Source: JACCTH01 sp035281645 (lineage in GTDB: Bacteria; Actinomycetota; Acidimicrobiia; Spongiisociales; ZC4RG35). Taken from it: DNA of 64,000 nucleotides. A program made the translations under genes and the position numbers. The stretch is from positions 1 to 64,000 of the forward strand of contig DATEDN010000066.1 of NCBI GenBank assembly GCA_035281645.1, written 5' to 3'. This document shows, one piece after another, positions 62,606-64,000 of the stretch. The notes below the pieces were generated by a model. The model was given only the letters and a program-made list of their open reading frames with translations, had not been told where the DNA came from and searched no databases. Every line of letters begins with the position of its first letter. The stretch's first letter is position 1.

Positions 62606-64000
62606 ATGAGCGATACCGAGTCGGAGATCGGATCCGACCCCCTCGCCGGCTTCGCCGGCACGTCCCCCAAGGCTTCGCTGGAGGGAGAAACGGGGACCGT
62701 CACCATCCTCTTTACCGATCTCGAGGGCTCTACGGATTTGCGGCTTCGAGTCGGCGACGCCGTCGCCAACCAGGTGATCAGGGACCACGACGATCTGGTC
62801 CGGTCGTGCCTGGAAAAGTCGGGAGGTGCCCGGCTGAAGTCGCTGGGTGACGGGTTCATGGCGTTGTTCAACTCCGCTCACGATGCCATCGAAGCCGCCG
62901 TTTCTGTTCAGCAGGCCATCGAACAGCGCAACTTATCTACCCCCGACCTGCCGATCTCGGTCCGGATCGGGCTCAACAGCGGTGACGTCACCCAGTCGAT
63001 GAGCGATGCCCATGGCACCGCCGTCCATGCCGCATCGCGCATAGCCAACAAAGCACAGGGCGGCCAGATCCTTATTTCCCAACTAGTCCACGATCTCGCC
63101 GGAACCCTGAGTCGTGCCCGGATCGTCGACCGGGGCCTCTTTTGGCTGAAGGGCTTCCCCGAGCGGTGGCGCCTATTCGAGATCCTCTGGCGAGAAAAGG
63201 ATCATGGCGACCGGATCACGAGGGAGATAAGAGCCGTTTCTGCGGCGGCTTTCGATGTCGATGCCCCCCGGACTTCGACACCGGTCGTGGGAAGGTCCCG
63301 AGAACTCGGAATTATCGCCGAGCAGCTGGCAGCTCCCGGAGGGCTGCGGGCTGTCGTAATCGAAGGGGAGGCCGGCATCGGGAAGACTCGGATGCTTGAA
63401 GCCACCGCTGATCTTGCCACCGGGATGGAATCCCCGTTCTGGGTGCTCGACGTTGCGGCCGACGAGGAGCTGAGAGGTCCGTTTCTCCTGTTTCGCTCAC
63501 TGCTCAAGTCACCTCGCACAAGTGCCATCGCCCAGCAGGCGATGGCATTGGAAGCATTGGACCGAGCCCAGGAAGCGGTCGGCGGCAATGGGGCACGAAC
63601 GGAGGGGCTCTCGCCGCAGGAGAAGATGCTGAGGACTTTCGACGAGGTGACCTCGGCCTTCCTGGCTCTGACCAGGGAGCGGCCGCTGGCGCTCCTATTT
63701 GACGACGTGCAATGGGCCGACGACGACAGCATCCAGCTGATTCGTTATCTCGTCAGGACCCTTGCCTCCGGCCCCATTTTCCTGCTCATCAGCCTCCGCC
63801 CTCATTCGGACTCGAGCTCGGGTGGTGCTGGAAAGCTGATCGCTGACCTTGACCGGATGCGCGTGACCCAGGTGTTACGACTGCAACGCCTCACTCGGAT
63901 TCAGACAGGGGAGTTGCTCAAGGGTCTTCTCGGCGCTCCGGTGGATGAGGCCACGGTTGCCAGTTTCCACGCCCGATCCGAGGGTGTCCCGTTCTTCGCA
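62606..64000 (+). CDS. Class III cyclase domain with AAA-type ATPase (partial, cut by window end)
   Basis: The first 465 residues contain a cyclase homology domain (TVTILFTDLEGSTDLRLRVG, KSLGDGFMALFNSAHD, GTAVHAASRIANKAQGG) and an NTPase domain with VVGRSRELGII, Walker A GEAGIGKTRML and Walker B ALLFDDVQWADDDS. His again replaces the catalytic Asn. The same architecture in complete genes continues with TPR-like repeats and often a LuxR HTH. The start at ATG 62606 follows no strong ribosome site. The gene runs off position 64000. Confidence 0.9.
   Translation, partial: MSDTESEIGSDPLAGFAGTSPKASLEGETGTVTILFTDLEGSTDLRLRVGDAVANQVIRDHDDLVRSCLEKSGGARLKSLGDGFMALFNSAHDAIEAAVSVQQAIEQRNLSTPDLPISVRIGLNSGDVTQSMSDAHGTAVHAASRIANKAQGGQILISQLVHDLAGTLSRARIVDRGLFWLKGFPERWRLFEILWREKDHGDRITREIRAVSAAAFDVDAPRTSTPVVGRSRELGIIAEQLAAPGGLRAVVIEGEAGIGKTRMLEATADLATGMESPFWVLDVAADEELRGPFLLFRSLLKSPRTSAIAQQAMALEALDRAQEAVGGNGARTEGLSPQEKMLRTFDEVTSAFLALTRERPLALLFDDVQWADDDSIQLIRYLVRTLASGPIFLLISLRPHSDSSSGGAGKLIADLDRMRVTQVLRLQRLTRIQTGELLKGLLGAPVDEATVASFHARSEGVPFFA

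Overview
The window looks like chromosome from a high-GC actinobacterium that is not a mycobacterium. Supporting signs are frequent GTG/TTG starts with AGGAGG-type ribosome sites, a wax-ester/diacylglycerol acyltransferase, an F420-type luciferase-like oxidoreductase, universal stress proteins, DevR/DevS-type regulators and class III cyclase fusions. An acidimicrobial or related uncultured lineage is my guess; no rRNA or marker gene here settles it.

Positions 1-5365 hold an initiator tRNA-fMet gene with an island inserted at its 3' end. A 27-bp copy of the tRNA 3' end recurs at 5310-5336, and a strong intrinsic terminator follows that second copy. Inside lie the C-terminal stub of a tyrosine integrase, an MFS transporter stub, a fluoride riboswitch driving two crcB genes and a DUF190 gene, a large LuxR-type ATPase regulator, a SnoaL-like protein and a small membrane protein.

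Positions 5.7-31 kb look like a compact hypoxia/dormancy cluster resembling the mycobacterial DosR (DevR) regulon in content. It encodes a DevS-like kinase with a divergent DevR, a second orphan DevR, two CBS-pair proteins, two universal stress proteins, a CtpF-like P-type ATPase, a WS/DGAT, an FMN-type oxidase, a flavodoxin, an ADP-forming acyl-CoA synthetase fused to an acetyltransferase, a multicopper oxidase and an envelope-stress (LiaF/PspC) group. Ten candidate operators, most fitting GGGNC-N4-GNCCC, sit in its intergenic regions and several help decide gene starts. One matches the published DosR box at 16 of 20 positions. A module of SRPBCC protein plus an undescribed two-TM protein is present twice, both times at such operators.

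Positions 31-42 kb carry a membrane-bound serine hydrolase, a CPBP-like membrane protein, small-molecule enzymes, a membrane cyclase, a USP-USP-Rieske fusion, a frameshifted acetyltransferase and an MFS exporter. Positions 42-53.3 kb are a detoxification-like series: VOC proteins, an FAD aromatic monooxygenase, an LLM oxidoreductase, SDR, AraC, a UvrA-like ABC protein and an unusual RibD_C-cyclase fusion. Positions 53.3-64 kb contain membrane proteins, LtrA, a Rieske-FAD reductase convergent with a lone NuoF-like protein, a 23-bp perfect inverted repeat, a sigma/anti-sigma/ABC operon, a thioesterase and a cyclase-ATPase regulator cut by the window end.

The first 218 bases show only the tRNA promoter. 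No rRNA, CRISPR array or intact transposase was seen.
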